NCBI RefSeq assembly: GCF_015624425.1
Contig: NZ_CP049919.1
Location: 5,208,001-5,272,000, forward strand
DNA from: Roseateles sp. DAIF2
GTDB lineage: Bacteria; Pseudomonadota; Gammaproteobacteria; Burkholderiales; Burkholderiaceae_C
Direction: 5' to 3'
DNA: 64,000 bases
Part shown: positions 39,134 to 49,978 of the stretch, one piece after another
Layout: each line of letters begins with the position of its first letter
Position numbering within the stretch: position 1 is the stretch's first letter
Program-made: the position numbers and the translations under genes
Notes under the pieces: model-generated
What the model was told of the DNA's origin: nothing
The model's database searches: none
Seen by the model: the letters and a program-made list of their open reading frames with translations, nothing else

Positions 39134-40168
39134 ATGTCACAAGGTCTCATCCCCGCCACCATCCTCACGGGCTTCCTCGGCTCCGGCAAGACCACCCTGC
39201 TCAAGCGGGTGCTCTCGGAGGCCCATGGCCAGAAGATCGCCGTGATCGAGAACGAGTTCGGCGAGGAGAACATCGACAACGACATCCTGGTGGCCGACAC
39301 CAACGAGCAGATCATCCAGATGAGCAACGGCTGCGTCTGCTGCACGATCCGCGAGGACCTGCGCACCACCCTGACCGACCTGGCCGCCAAGCGGCGCAAG
39401 GGCGAACTGGATTTCGAGCGCGTCGTGATCGAGACCACCGGCCTGGCCGACCCGGGCCCGGTGGCCCAGACCTTCTTCATGGACGACGAGATCGCCGAGA
39501 GCTACCTGCTCGACTCGATCCTGACCCTGGTCGACGCCAAGCATGCCGACACGCAGCTGGACACCCGCCAGGAGGCGCGCCGCCAGATCGGCTTCGCCGA
39601 CCAGATCTTCATCAGCAAGAGCGACCTGGTCGAGGAGGCCGAGGTCGAGGCGCTGGCCCACCGCATCAAGCACATGAACCCGCGCGCGCCGCAGCAGCGC
39701 GTCCATTTCGGCAATGTGGAGATTTCCCGGGTGTTCGACCTGCGTGGCTTCAACCTGAACGCCAAGCTGGAGATCGATCCCGATTTCCTGAACGCCGACG
39801 AGCATGACCATCACGACCATGATCATGAGCATGGCGAGCATTGCGACCACCCGCACCACCATCACCACGACGACGATGTCAAGTCCTTCGTGTTCCGCTC
39901 CGACAAGCCCTTCAACCCGGCCAAGCTGGAGGACTTCCTGGGCGCCATCGTGCAGGTCTACGGCCCCAAGATGCTGCGCTACAAGGGCGTGCTGAACATG
40001 AAGGGCACCGACAAGAAGGTGATCTTCCAGGGCGTGCACCAGCTGATGGGCTCGGACCTGGGCCCGAAGTGGATGCCAGGCGAGCAAAAGCAGAGCAAAA
40101 TGGTTTTCATCGGCATCGACCTGCCCAAGGACATCCTGTTACAAGGCCTGGAAGGCTGCCTGGCCTGA
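39134..40168 (+). CDS. CobW/YjiA-family GTP-binding metallochaperone
   Basis: 344 aa from ATG 39134; the frame is open from 39017 without support. COG0523 GTPase: Walker A GFLGSGKTTLL, Walker B ETTGLADP, metal motif GCVCC (about 66-70), NKxD-like SKSD, and a His/Asp-rich loop (about 223-248, with HDHEHGEHCDHPHHHHH). The C-terminal CobW_C domain is present. Such proteins handle zinc or deliver metals to target enzymes. The neighbour dksA makes a zinc link possible, but that DksA lacks a full zinc site. Divergent from corC; expression control is not clear. Confidence 0.88.
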   Translation: MSQGLIPATILTGFLGSGKTTLLKRVLSEAHGQKIAVIENEFGEENIDNDILVADTNEQIIQMSNGCVCCTIREDLRTTLTDLAAKRRKGELDFERVVIETTGLADPGPVAQTFFMDDEIAESYLLDSILTLVDAKHADTQLDTRQEARRQIGFADQIFISKSDLVEEAEVEALAHRIKHMNPRAPQQRVHFGNVEISRVFDLRGFNLNAKLEIDPDFLNADEHDHHDHDHEHGEHCDHPHHHHHDDDVKSFVFRSDKPFNPAKLEDFLGAIVQVYGPKMLRYKGVLNMKGTDKKVIFQGVHQLMGSDLGPKWMPGEQKQSKMVFIGIDLPKDILLQGLEGCLA

Positions 40169-40333
40169 AATCGGGCGGCGTCAGATTGGCGTGAGGTCAG
40201 CATGGCTACAATCCGCCCCGCCCAAACCGGCCAGCCCCTCAAATCAGGCTGGACAGCTTTGCCATCTAGCCCCGCGGAGCAGGTATAAAGAAAGCATCCT
40301 GCCCGCAGCGAGGAAGAAGCGAGGAGACCCACC

Positions 40334-41041
40334 GTGAGCAAGACCCTGGCCCCGAAAACCACCCCGGCATCCAAGCCGGCCGAGGGGCGCACGGCTGCCA
40401 AGACGGGCAAGAGCACCGCCAAGCCCAAGGCAGCCGCGGTCGCCGACCCCGACGACGGCGTGACCACCCTCGAAGCGACTGCCCCTTCGCCCGGCAGCAG
40501 CCGCTTTGCCGACCGTTTTGCTCCCCCTAAGCCGCCGACGCGATCTATGAGTACGCCCGTGATTGAAAGCCCCAAGACCGCCGCCAAGGCCGACCCCAAA
40601 CTCGCCAACGCTTGGAAGACCAAGCCCGGCCACGAGCTGACCGACGCCGAAGTGCTGGCCATGCCCGAGGCCGAGTACATGAACGACAAGCAGATCGAGT
40701 TCTTCCGCGCCAAGCTGAACGAACTCAAGGAAGGTGTGCTGTCGAACGCCGGCGAGACCACCGAACACCTGCGCGAAGACACCTCCATCGTGCCCGACCC
40801 CGCCGATCGCGCAACGATCGAGGAAGAGCACGCACTGGAGCTGCGCACCCGCGACCGCGAGCGCAAGCTGCTGAAGAAGATCATGCAGTCGCTGACGCGA
40901 CTGGACAGCGGCGACTATGGCTATTGCGACGAGACCGGCGAGCCGATCGGCCTGGGCCGGCTGATCGCCCGCCCAACCGCCACGCTGTCACTGGAAGCCC
41001 AGCAGCGCCGCGAGCTGAAGCAGAAGATGTTCGGAGACTGA
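40334..41041 (+). CDS. dksA: RNA polymerase-binding transcription factor DksA (extended, Cys-poor)
   Basis: 235 aa from GTG 40334, supported by GAGGAG eight bases upstream. Residues 1-85 are a Lys/Ala/Pro-rich extension not found in E. coli DksA; the core begins near an internal Met-71. The coiled-coil tip and globular domain follow (FFRAKLNELKEGVLSNAGETTEHLRED; RTRDRERKLLKKI). Only one of the four zinc-finger Cys remains (YGYCDETGEPIGLGRL, then LSLEAQQRRE), so no zinc should bind. With ppGpp it would adjust rRNA and biosynthesis promoters. TACAAT at 40207-40212 is a likely -10. Confidence 0.92.
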   Translation: MSKTLAPKTTPASKPAEGRTAAKTGKSTAKPKAAAVADPDDGVTTLEATAPSPGSSRFADRFAPPKPPTRSMSTPVIESPKTAAKADPKLANAWKTKPGHELTDAEVLAMPEAEYMNDKQIEFFRAKLNELKEGVLSNAGETTEHLREDTSIVPDPADRATIEEEHALELRTRDRERKLLKKIMQSLTRLDSGDYGYCDETGEPIGLGRLIARPTATLSLEAQQRRELKQKMFGD

Positions 41042-41103
41042 GTCTCCTGGCGGATCGCCGGTCTGTCGAAGAATCCACCACCAGAGCTAGGTCCAGCGCG
41101 CAC

Positions 41104-42867
41104 ATGGCAGAACCGAAAGACGGCGAGAGCTTTCTGCGCAAGGTCGCGCGTTTCGTCGCGAATCCGACCACCGACTGGGCCGAGATCAACTCGCGCCAGG
41201 ACGACCCCGAGGGCGACCTCGCCAAGGCCGAGCTGCGCGCGATGGTGGAGCGCAAGCGCCGCAACGACTTCGTGCGCAAGCGCGAGCTGGACATGCTGCG
41301 GCGCATCCGGCGCGAGGGCCTGTCGCCCGAGCAGTTGGCGGCGCTGGGCAGCAGCAGCTCCCGTATGGACGAGGTGGAGCGCAGCAACAGCGAGCTGAAC
41401 TCGAAGATCGATCCCGGCGTGAAGGCCAAGATCGACCAGATCGAGCAGCAGATGGTCGGCGAGAGCTTCGCCCCGACCCAGCTCGCCACCACCCATCCGC
41501 CCGGCTTCTTCGAGACCAGCACCCGCCCGGTGCATTTCGCCCCCACCCTGCCGGCCGACGCGCCGGCCGCGCCCCGGGTCAGCCAGTTCTCCAGCCCGGC
41601 CGAGATCGAGCGGCTGGAATCGGTGCCGCCGCCGGCCGCCGCGGTGATGGGTGCCGGCCTGCCGCCGCTGTCGGACGCCAAGCCGAGCCGCCTGCCCAAG
41701 CTGCCGCCGCTGCCCATCAACCCGGACAGCGGCCATGGCCCGCTGAGCTTCGCGGTGGCCGAGCAGCCGGCCGCAATGGAGGTCAACGAGCTGCGCCACG
41801 ACCCCGAGCTCGACGAGATGGTGATCGCCTTCGCGAATGCCGACTACGCCGCCTGCGAGCAGGGCCTGTCCGCACTGATCCAGAAGGGCGCGCCGCGCCA
41901 TCTGCATCCCGAGACCTGGCTGGTGCTGTTCGACCTCTACCGCGCCACCGCCCAGCAGGCCAAGTTCGAGGCGCTGGCGCTGGACTATGTGCCGCTGTTC
42001 GGCCTGTCGGCGCCGCAATGGTTCTCGCTGCCCAAGCTGGTGGCCGAGAGCCTCAGCAAGGAGCGCAAGCCGATGGGCAGCGCCGGCGGCGTGGCCTGGA
42101 CCGCGCCGGAATACCTGGACGCCGAGGCCGTGGCCCTGCTGACCAAGCGCTGCCAGAACCTGCCGATGCCCTGGGTGCTGGACTGGGCCGCGTTGCGCCG
42201 CCTGGACACCGAGGGCTGCGCCCGCCTGCGCGAGCTGTTCCGCGGCTGGGCCAGCCAGCAGGTCGACATGCGCTGGCTGGCCGGCGACCAGTTTCTGCTG
42301 CAGCTCAAGGAGCTGGCCCCGGTGGGCAGCCGCGATGTCGACCCGGCCTTCTGGATGCTGCGCCTGGAGACCCTGCGCCTGGTCAACCGACCCGACCAGT
42401 TCGACGAGGCGGCGATCGACTACTGCGTCACCTACGAGGTGTCGCCGCCCTCCTGGGAACGCGCCCAATGCCGGGTACGCGTCAGCGGCCAGACCCTGTC
42501 GACCAGCGCCCAGCCCGCGACCACCACCACGGGACCGAGCGAGACCTCCTCCTTCCTCGAGTCCAGCATGGGCAGCGGCCTGCCGGCCAACGCCCAGCTG
42601 GAGCTGTCGGGCCAGCTGAGCGGCGACATCAGCGAGACCCTGCGCCTGATGAGCACCGAACTCGGCGCCGCCACCCTGGTGACGATCGCCTGCCCCAAGC
42701 TGATCCGGCTCGATTTCATGGCCGCCGGCGACCTGCTGAACTGGGTGCTGGCGCGCCGCAGCGAGAACCGCGCGGTGGTGTTTTCCGAGGCGCACCGCTT
42801 GGTCGCGCTGTTCCTTGGCGCGATGGGCATCAACGAGCACGCCAGGGTCAAGGTCCGAATCAATTAA
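41104..42867 (+). CDS. STAS-domain protein of unknown function
   Basis: 587 aa from ATG 41104. The first 90 residues are charged and helical; a Pro/Ala-rich linker follows (about 130-215). A middle region of helical repeats (about 225-460) has no name I can give. The last 90 residues form a STAS fold (LELSGQLSGDISETLRLM; LIRLDFMAAGDLLNWV; GAMGINEHARVKV). It is cytoplasmic, without signal or membrane spans. Orthologues sit between dksA and hslV in other Burkholderiales, so it is conserved, but its role is unknown. The stop abuts a palindromic repeat. Confidence 0.78.
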   Translation: MAEPKDGESFLRKVARFVANPTTDWAEINSRQDDPEGDLAKAELRAMVERKRRNDFVRKRELDMLRRIRREGLSPEQLAALGSSSSRMDEVERSNSELNSKIDPGVKAKIDQIEQQMVGESFAPTQLATTHPPGFFETSTRPVHFAPTLPADAPAAPRVSQFSSPAEIERLESVPPPAAAVMGAGLPPLSDAKPSRLPKLPPLPINPDSGHGPLSFAVAEQPAAMEVNELRHDPELDEMVIAFANADYAACEQGLSALIQKGAPRHLHPETWLVLFDLYRATAQQAKFEALALDYVPLFGLSAPQWFSLPKLVAESLSKERKPMGSAGGVAWTAPEYLDAEAVALLTKRCQNLPMPWVLDWAALRRLDTEGCARLRELFRGWASQQVDMRWLAGDQFLLQLKELAPVGSRDVDPAFWMLRLETLRLVNRPDQFDEAAIDYCVTYEVSPPSWERAQCRVRVSGQTLSTSAQPATTTTGPSETSSFLESSMGSGLPANAQLELSGQLSGDISETLRLMSTELGAATLVTIACPKLIRLDFMAAGDLLNWVLARRSENRAVVFSEAHRLVALFLGAMGINEHARVKVRIN

Positions 42868-42952
42868 CCCACCCCTACGCGCTGCGCGCGCCCCTCAAGG
42901 GGCGAGCCCGCAGGCCCGGCGAAGCCGGATCCTCGGGCTCTGCTGGGCCAAT
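42868..42952 (+). repeat. GC-rich dispersed palindromic repeat, copy B
   Basis: Same blocks as copy A at 15781: CCCACCCCTACGCGCTGCGC, GCCCCTCAAGGGGC (inverted repeat) and CCCGGCGAAGCCGGATC. It starts directly after the STAS stop and ends about 50 bases before hslV. The C and G runs are one base shorter on each side than in copy A, so the stem is kept by paired changes. Confidence 0.75.
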
Positions 42953-42999
42953 CCGTTCCGGCGTTGAAAAGGGGCGGATCGACCCCATCTGGAGTTCCT

Positions 43000-43578
43000 A
43001 TGGATTCCTTGTCTTCTTCCCAACAGCAAGCGCCGGTGTATCACGGCACCACCATCGTCAGCGTGCGGCGCGAGACCCCCAGCGGTCTGCAGGTCGCGAT
43101 CGGCGGTGATGGCCAGGTGACCCTGGGCCATATCGTCGTCAAGGCCAGCGCGCGCAAGGTGCGCAAGCTCCACCATGACAAGGTGCTGGCCGGCTTCGCC
43201 GGCGCGACCGCCGACGCCTTCACGCTGTTCGAGCGCTTCGAGGCCAAGCTGGAGAAGCATCAGGGCCATCTGGTGCGCGCCGCGGTCGAGCTGACCCGCG
43301 ACTGGCGCACCGACCGCGTGCTGCGCCGCCTGGAGGCGATGCTGGCCGTGGCCGACCGTACGGCCTCCCTGATCATCACCGGCAATGGTGACGTGCTGGA
43401 GCCCGAGCAGGGCATCGTCGCGATCGGCTCCGGCGGCGCCTATGCCCAGGCCGCGGCCAAGGCCCTGCTGAACCACAGCGAACTCGGCGCGGCCGAGATC
43501 GTCAAACAGTCGCTGGTGATCGCGGGCGAGATCTGCATCTACACCAATCTGAACCACACGATCGAGACGCTGGACTGA
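43000..43578 (+). CDS. hslV: ATP-dependent protease subunit HslV
   Basis: 192 aa from ATG 43000 with GGAG upstream. A 17-residue leader precedes [11 protein letters not shown], where cleavage exposes the catalytic N-terminal Thr (GTT). Proteasome-like fold with [20 protein letters not shown] and [15 protein letters not shown]. With HslU it degrades misfolded and regulatory proteins in the cytoplasm. hslU follows after five bases. Confidence 0.97.
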   Translation: MDSLSSSQQQAPVYHGTTIVSVRRETPSGLQVAIGGDGQVTLGHIVVKASARKVRKLHHDKVLAGFAGATADAFTLFERFEAKLEKHQGHLVRAAVELTRDWRTDRVLRRLEAMLAVADRTASLIITGNGDVLEPEQGIVAIGSGGAYAQAAAKALLNHSELGAAEIVKQSLVIAGEICIYTNLNHTIETLD

Positions 43579-43583
43579 TCCTC

Positions 43584-44882
<1,299 letters not shown>

Positions 44883-45019
44883 GCGGACGGATGCGCGCCG
44901 GGCTCCACAAAACTGCGTAGCGCCGCTCCGATCGGGCTGGCGGGCCGTGCCACGGCTCGCTAGCTTGTGGCATGGGCCGGGCATTCTTCCCCTCCGCCCG
45001 GTCCGACCAGGAGTCCGCC

Positions 45020-45490
45020 ATGCTGCACCGTCCTCGCGCCACCTCGCGCCATCTCGCCGTCTTTGCCCTGCTGATCGCCGGCGCCCCGCTGGCCGATGCC
45101 CAGAGCAACCTCGACACGGTGGAGTTGCGCGGCACCCGCGCCGCCGAACCGCCACGCGTCGATGTGCGCCGCACCTGCCCCGACGTCGATGAACACCTCA
45201 CCGAGGGCCTCGCCCGCGCCATCTACATGTCAGGCCAGGCCGGCACGATCCATGTGCGCTTCCAGCTGGACGGCGAGCGGGTCGGCAAGGTCGAGACCCG
45301 CGGTGGTCCGCTGGACTACCGCGCCCCGCTGCGCCGTGCCGTGCGTGGGATGGCCTGCGCCAACGACGGGCAGCCGAACCAGCAGTACAACTTCCTGGTC
45401 GTGATCCGGCCGACCGATGAGGCGAGCGATGCGATGCAGGATCGCGTCGCGGTGCAGGAGCTGCCGGCCAGCCTGGCCCTGGCTCGCTAG
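45020..45490 (+). CDS. Secreted protein of unknown function
   Basis: 156 aa from ATG 45020, chosen for AGGAG seven bases upstream. A signal peptide ends APLADAQ. The mature part has two Cys (RRTCPDVDE and GMACAND), possibly a disulfide, and a central VRFQLDGERVGKVETRGG that is weakly reminiscent of a TonB-C-like strand pattern. I do not recognise a family. It is periplasmic or exported. Convergent with the LuxR-type gene, 13 bases away. Confidence 0.7.
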   Translation: MLHRPRATSRHLAVFALLIAGAPLADAQSNLDTVELRGTRAAEPPRVDVRRTCPDVDEHLTEGLARAIYMSGQAGTIHVRFQLDGERVGKVETRGGPLDYRAPLRRAVRGMACANDGQPNQQYNFLVVIRPTDEASDAMQDRVAVQELPASLALAR

Positions 45491-45503
45491 CCCCCGGGAC
45501 GGT

Positions 45504-46130
45504 TCAGCCCGGCGCCTCGCTGGCGCTGCCGACCCAGCGCAGCAGCTGCATCAGCGACGGGCTTCCGGTCTTGCGCAGCAGATGGCGCACATGGCTGCGC
45601 ACGGTGCTCACCCGCAGGTTCAACCGCTCCGCCGTGACCTCGACGCTCAGCCCCTCGGCCAGCAGGGTCAGCACCTGCCTTTCGGCCGCGCTGAGCGCGC
45701 AGCGGGCCGCCAGCGCCTCCAGCCGCGCCGCCTGGGCCAGCCCGGGCCGGTCGCGCTGCACCGCCAGCAGCAGGCTGCCCGCGGGCCAGCCCGCCGCGGC
45801 CGCCAGCTCGATCGGCAGCCGCGACACCTGCAGCACGCCGGTGGCCAGGCCCGGCGCGAACCACAGCGGCGCTTCGGTACTCGCCCCGGCCGCGGCCCGG
45901 CCCAGCAAGGCCTCCAAGCCCACGGCCTGCCATTGCCCGAGCCGCATCAGGTGCCGGGCCGCCAGCGCCGCATCGCCCTCCCGCAGCAGGCACTGCGCGA
46001 GCGGATTGGCGAACAGCAGACGCCGGTCCGCCAGGCTGACCAGCAGCGCCTGCGGCAGCCCGTCCAGCAGCCGCTCGACGCCGCCGGACGGGCGGGGCAG
46101 GAAGGCGTGCGAAAGAACGATGGGGTCCAT
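45504..46130 (-). CDS. LuxR-type HTH regulator with N-terminal sensor-like region
   Basis: 208 aa. C-terminal LuxR/GerE HTH (LSAAERQVLTLLAEGLSVEVTAERLNLRVSTVRSHVRHLLRKTG, about 142-185) with the conserved Glu-Arg-x-Val-Leu pattern. Residues 1-135 have a PAS-like layout (LLDGLPQALLVSLADRRLLFANPLAQ), without an Asp-containing receiver domain. It resembles the PAS-LuxR regulators of Burkholderiales with unknown targets. Confidence 0.8.
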   Translation of the reverse strand: MDPIVLSHAFLPRPSGGVERLLDGLPQALLVSLADRRLLFANPLAQCLLREGDAALAARHLMRLGQWQAVGLEALLGRAAAGASTEAPLWFAPGLATGVLQVSRLPIELAAAAGWPAGSLLLAVQRDRPGLAQAARLEALAARCALSAAERQVLTLLAEGLSVEVTAERLNLRVSTVRSHVRHLLRKTGSPSLMQLLRWVGSASEAPG

Positions 46131-46516
46131 GCGGCCCGGATCTCAGCGTTGCGCTGTTTTTACTCACCGGTCTGTGCCGGCATGGACAGCGCCACCAACT
46201 CCCCGATCGGCAAAGCGGCACCGGCCCCAGCCGGGCCCGGCGCGCGACCCACCCGACTCTAGGCCGCCGGCCCCATCGATGCCAGCGCCGAACCGCCCTT
46301 TTCCAGGGGACAGGCGCAGCACCCTAAACCTTGCGGATAGACACGCCGCGGCGGCCGGCCCCTACACCAATCGGTGGATGGCACCTGACCCGCCGCGACC
46401 TAATCTGGGTTCACCGTCGGCCGGCCCAACTCGTCTCAGCGTCGCCCCCGGCGGGCCGGGCATTCCGATGCCCATGCCATGCCTGTTGTCGTCCATTGCA
46501 GTAAAGGACCCGCATC
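46131..46516. other. 386-bp intergenic region without supported genes
   Basis: Divergent spacer between the LuxR-type gene and the DUF4148 gene. Short frames on both strands lack ribosome sites and coding bias. I see no clear palindrome or terminator. It presumably holds both promoters; AAAGGA at 46503-46508 is the ribosome site of the next gene. Confidence 0.4.
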
Positions 46517-46858
46517 ATGAGCCACCGTTTCGCCTCCTCCACCCGCCCCTACTCCCTCCTGCTGTCCTGCACCGCCCTGCTGGCCTTCGCCGCACAGGCC
46601 CAGACCAGCGGCACGCACCAGAACAACGCCACCAGCACCAAGCCCGCGACCGGCTACTACAACAAGACCACCGACACCGAGTACAACAACAAGGTGGCGC
46701 AGGCTATTCAACCGGAGCAGATGCTGCAGAGCGATCCCAGCGCCGCCGGCATCCAGCGCCCGCTGAGCCGGGCCGAGGTCCAGCGCGAACTCAAGCGCGC
46801 CCGCTCGACCGGCGAGCTGGAGCCCTACGACCGGGAAAGCACCAGCTACTCTCGCTGA
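46517..46858 (+). CDS. DUF4148-like small secreted protein
   Basis: 113 aa, with AAAGGA nine bases upstream. A signal peptide ends AAQAQ. The mature protein is polar and Asn/Thr-rich (TGYYNKTTDTEYNNK). The C-terminus has PLSRAEVQRELKRARSTGELEPYDRE, which matches the LTRAEVKAEL-RARASGEL pattern of DUF4148, a small periplasmic family expanded in Burkholderiales. Function unknown. Confidence 0.72.
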   Translation: MSHRFASSTRPYSLLLSCTALLAFAAQAQTSGTHQNNATSTKPATGYYNKTTDTEYNNKVAQAIQPEQMLQSDPSAAGIQRPLSRAEVQRELKRARSTGELEPYDRESTSYSR

Positions 46859-46916
46859 GAAAGGGCGCCTTGGGAGGTGCCGTCGATGGAGGCCCGGAAA
46901 GCCTCAGGCAGGCGGT

Positions 46917-47048
46917 TGAAAACCGTAGCGAGGGCGGCCAGCTGCTAGACGCCCGGAGCGCAAGAACCGGAACGTACTTCCTGTACGAGAGGATTCCGAG
47001 CACCGCGCAACGACGCAGCGGGTCGCCGCAGTAGTGTTTGCAATCGTC
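46917..47048. other. Structured intergenic element, possible repeat or small RNA
   Basis: No gene. It starts with GGTTGAAAACC (46917-46927). The core is a two-step hairpin: CGGAA 46968-46972 with TTCCG 46994-46998, and inside it CGTAC 46973-46977 with GTACG 46983-46987 around TTCCT. Near-repeats CTGCTAGACG and CGTCTGCTAG mark the two flanks (46942 and 47044). It sits between the DUF4148 gene and coaX, convergent. It looks familiar from other Burkholderiales genomes as a multi-copy element, but I cannot prove this. Confidence 0.45.
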
Positions 47049-47050
47049 TG

Positions 47051-47821
47051 CTAGAGCGCCAGCCGGTGCGATTGCAGGGTCAGGATGCCGTCAAAAATCA
47101 GGCTCTCGATCAGCTCATGCGGGATGTCCAGCGCCGGCGAGACCTTCCAGCCGGCGCCGCCGGTCATCAGGGTCAGCGGCTCGTGGCCCGCGCGCTGGGC
47201 CAGATGGCGGTGCATGCGTTCGATCGCACCGGTGATCGCGTAGTTGCCGCCGCTGGTCAGCGCGTCCGAGGTGTTGGTCGGGAACTCGCGCACCTCGCCG
47301 GTCGGCACGCGCAGGCCGGCGGTGCCGCCCTCCAGCGCCCGCAGCATGATGCCGTGGCCGGGCAGGATCAGGCCGCCGAGGAAGCGCCCCTGCGCGTCGA
47401 CCGCGTCGACGGTCACCGCGGTGCCCACCATCACCACCAGCGCCGCCCGCGCCGGGCCGCGCGCCAGCACATGGTGGCGCGCGCCGATCTGGGCGACAAA
47501 ACGGTCGGTGCCGAGCCGGCCCGGGTGGTCATAACCGTTGGTGATGCCGCCGCCCTGGGCGCTCGAGACCACCCAGCGCGGCTCGATGTCCCACAGCTCC
47601 AGCTGTTCCTCGACGCGGCGGCGCACCGCGTCGCCGGCCACATTGCAGCCCAGCATGCTGTGCGGCACCTGGGGCAGGCCGCGCCAGGCCTCCTCGGCGA
47701 GGCGGTCGATGTTCTCCAGGAACACCGCGCCATGGGCCAGCAGCGCCGCGCCCGGCTGGGGCGAGGCGTAGAGCGCCCATTTCAGGCGGGTGTTGCCGAT
47801 GTCGATGGCCAGAAAGCTCAT
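47051..47821 (-). CDS. coaX: Type III pantothenate kinase
   Basis: 256 aa. Starts [17 protein letters not shown], the ASKHA phosphate motif of CoaX, with [11 protein letters not shown] and [24 protein letters not shown] and [12 protein letters not shown] further on. It phosphorylates pantothenate in the first step of CoA synthesis. In many betaproteobacteria coaX follows birA; here it stands alone, divergent from a chemoreceptor gene. Confidence 0.93.
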   Translation of the reverse strand: MSFLAIDIGNTRLKWALYASPQPGAALLAHGAVFLENIDRLAEEAWRGLPQVPHSMLGCNVAGDAVRRRVEEQLELWDIEPRWVVSSAQGGGITNGYDHPGRLGTDRFVAQIGARHHVLARGPARAALVVMVGTAVTVDAVDAQGRFLGGLILPGHGIMLRALEGGTAGLRVPTGEVREFPTNTSDALTSGGNYAITGAIERMHRHLAQRAGHEPLTLMTGGAGWKVSPALDIPHELIESLIFDGILTLQSHRLAL

Positions 47822-47968
47822 GGCATGCAGGGTTGTTCCGGGGCAGGCGCGAGCCTACCAGAGCCTCAAGCGCCTTGCCGAACGGCCGATAACAGCGATA
47901 GGGCCGACCTTGCTTGCCGGGTCCGCCCTGCGCACCCGCCCCTAGAACGACGCGAGGAGACCCCGCCG

Positions 47969-49519
47969 ATGAAGTCGCTTTCGATTGCCGCCAAGCTCTG
48001 GCTACCGGTGGCCAGCCTGGCCGCCATGGTGGTGCTGATGACCCTGGCCTCCGCCACGCGCACCGCCAAGCTGCAGGCCGAGGCCCAGCAGACCCAGGCG
48101 GCCCAGCAGCGCAAGTTCGAGCTCTCGCTGCGCTGGCGCGGCCTGACCGAGACCAACGCGGCTCGCGCCGCCGCCGGCATCCTGAGCAGCGACTCCGCGG
48201 TGGCCCAGACATTCAAGCCGCAGATCGAGTCCACCACCGCCAGCATCTCCGAGATGCAGAAGGAGCTGGAGGCCCTGGCCACCTCGGAGGAGGAAAAGGC
48301 CGCGATGGCGCGCATCGCCGACACCCGCAAGGCCTATATCGCCACCCGCAACGAGGCCAGCAAGCTGAAGGCCGATGGCCAGGCCGAGGCCTCGGCGGCC
48401 CTGCTGCAGGGCAAGATGCTGCCGGCGATCGCTACCTATCTCGACGCGCAGGCCGACTTCGTCAAGCTGCAGCAGCAGCGCTCCGACGCGCTGCGCGAGC
48501 AGGCCGGCGCCGAACGCATGCGCACCGTCTGGATCGTCGCGCTGGTGATGGGCCTGATCGTCGCCGGCCTGGCCATCGCCACCTTCTACCTGGTGCGCTC
48601 GATCGCCGGGCCGCTGCGCGAGCTGGTCGGCCAGGCCGAACGCATCGGCCAGGGCGATCTGCGCGAAGAGGCTCGCGGCCCGGGTGACACGGCGCGGGCC
48701 GACGAGATCGGCGAGGTGCAGCGGGCACTGGCCGGCATGCGCGCGGCGCTGGCGCGCGCCCTGTCCGAGGTGCGCCATAGCGCCGACAGCATCCAGACCG
48801 CCAGCGCCGAGATCGCCACCGGCAATGCCGACCTGAGCCAGCGCACCGAGCAGACGGCGTCCAACCTGCAGCAGACCGCCAGTTCGATGAGCGAGCTGAC
48901 CGGCACCGTGCGCCAGAGCGCCGATGCCGCCAGCACCGCCAATCAGCTGGCCAGCAGCGCGGCTCAGGTGGCACAGCGCGGCGGCGCGGTGGTCGGCCAG
49001 GTGGTCAGCACGATGGACGAGATCAACAGCAGCTCGAAAAAGATCGCCGACATCATCGGCACGATCGATGGCATCGCCTTCCAGACCAATATCCTGGCCT
49101 TGAACGCGGCTGTCGAGGCCGCGCGCGCCGGCGAGCAGGGCCGTGGCTTCGCGGTGGTGGCCGGCGAGGTGCGCAGCCTGGCCCAGCGCAGCGCCGAGGC
49201 CGCGCGCGAGATCAAGGGCCTGATCGGCAGCAGCGTCGAGAAGGTCGAGACCGGTGCGCGCCTGGTGCAGGACGCCGGCAGCACGATGGACGAGATCGTC
49301 GCCAGCGTGAAGCGCGTGACCGACATCATTGCCGAGATCAGCGCCAGCACCGTCGAACAGAGCCAGGGCATCGGCACCGTCAATAGCGCGGTCAGCCAGC
49401 TCGACCAGATGACCCAGCAGAACGCCGCGCTGGTCGAGCAGAGCGCCGCGGCGGCGGAATCGCTGAAGGACCAGGCGGGGCGGCTGGCGCAGGTGGTGGG
49501 CGGGTTTCGGCTGGGGTGA
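47969..49519 (+). CDS. Methyl-accepting chemotaxis protein
   Basis: 516 aa from ATG 47969 behind GAGGAG. Span 1 (about 9-28), a periplasmic four-helix-bundle-type sensor domain (about 30-185), span 2 (about 188-208), a HAMP domain, and a cytoplasmic signalling domain with the hairpin tip [20 protein letters not shown] near residue 370. Methylation-region Gln/Glu pairs are present. No C-terminal CheR-binding pentapeptide is visible. The ligand is unknown; there are no che genes nearby. Confidence 0.93.
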   Translation: MKSLSIAAKLWLPVASLAAMVVLMTLASATRTAKLQAEAQQTQAAQQRKFELSLRWRGLTETNAARAAAGILSSDSAVAQTFKPQIESTTASISEMQKELEALATSEEEKAAMARIADTRKAYIATRNEASKLKADGQAEASAALLQGKMLPAIATYLDAQADFVKLQQQRSDALREQAGAERMRTVWIVALVMGLIVAGLAIATFYLVRSIAGPLRELVGQAERIGQGDLREEARGPGDTARADEIGEVQRALAGMRAALARALSEVRHSADSIQTASAEIATGNADLSQRTEQTASNLQQTASSMSELTGTVRQSADAASTANQLASSAAQVAQRGGAVVGQVVSTMDEINSSSKKIADIIGTIDGIAFQTNILALNAAVEAARAGEQGRGFAVVAGEVRSLAQRSAEAAREIKGLIGSSVEKVETGARLVQDAGSTMDEIVASVKRVTDIIAEISASTVEQSQGIGTVNSAVSQLDQMTQQNAALVEQSAAAAESLKDQAGRLAQVVGGFRLG

Positions 49520-49696
49520 TGGCCTGTCTCAAACCAGAAGCATCTCCATCTGGCCTCGCAGCAGTCCGGCTTGCGAACCAGCAGTGCCCTCTTGCCGATG
49601 CGCCAGGTCCGAGCTAACCCTGAGAGGCCTCTTCAAACGCCACCAAGGCCCCTTAGGCGGCTATGCTCGCGCTTCACTCACAGAGGAGGATCGGAG

Positions 49697-49951
49697 ATGA
49701 AGTCTGCATACTGGCTGCTCGCCCCGCTGTTGTTGTCCGCCTGCGGGACCTCGCCAACGCCGAAGGACACCGCCCCACAGACCGTTGCATCGGCCAAGGC
49801 CGTGTGTTTCGAAGACACGCCGACCGGGACCCGCTTCAAGCAGTTGAAGTGCATGACGGCCGAACAGGACCAGGCCCGCAAGAAGGCCGGTCAGGACGCG
49901 GCGGACGAACTCGGCAAGATTCGGCCGACGATCATGCCGGAAGGACGGTAG
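49697..49951 (+). CDS. Small putative lipoprotein
   Basis: 84 aa from ATG 49697, with AGGAGGATCGG upstream. The lipobox LLLSAC gives a lipidated Cys at residue 16. The mature part has two further Cys (AVCFED and LKCMT) and is polar. No family is recognised. Convergent with cobA, 27 bases away. Confidence 0.65.
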   Translation: MKSAYWLLAPLLLSACGTSPTPKDTAPQTVASAKAVCFEDTPTGTRFKQLKCMTAEQDQARKKAGQDAADELGKIRPTIMPEGR

Positions 49952-49978
49952 TTCGAGCGGGCAAGGTAGCGCGGGCGT

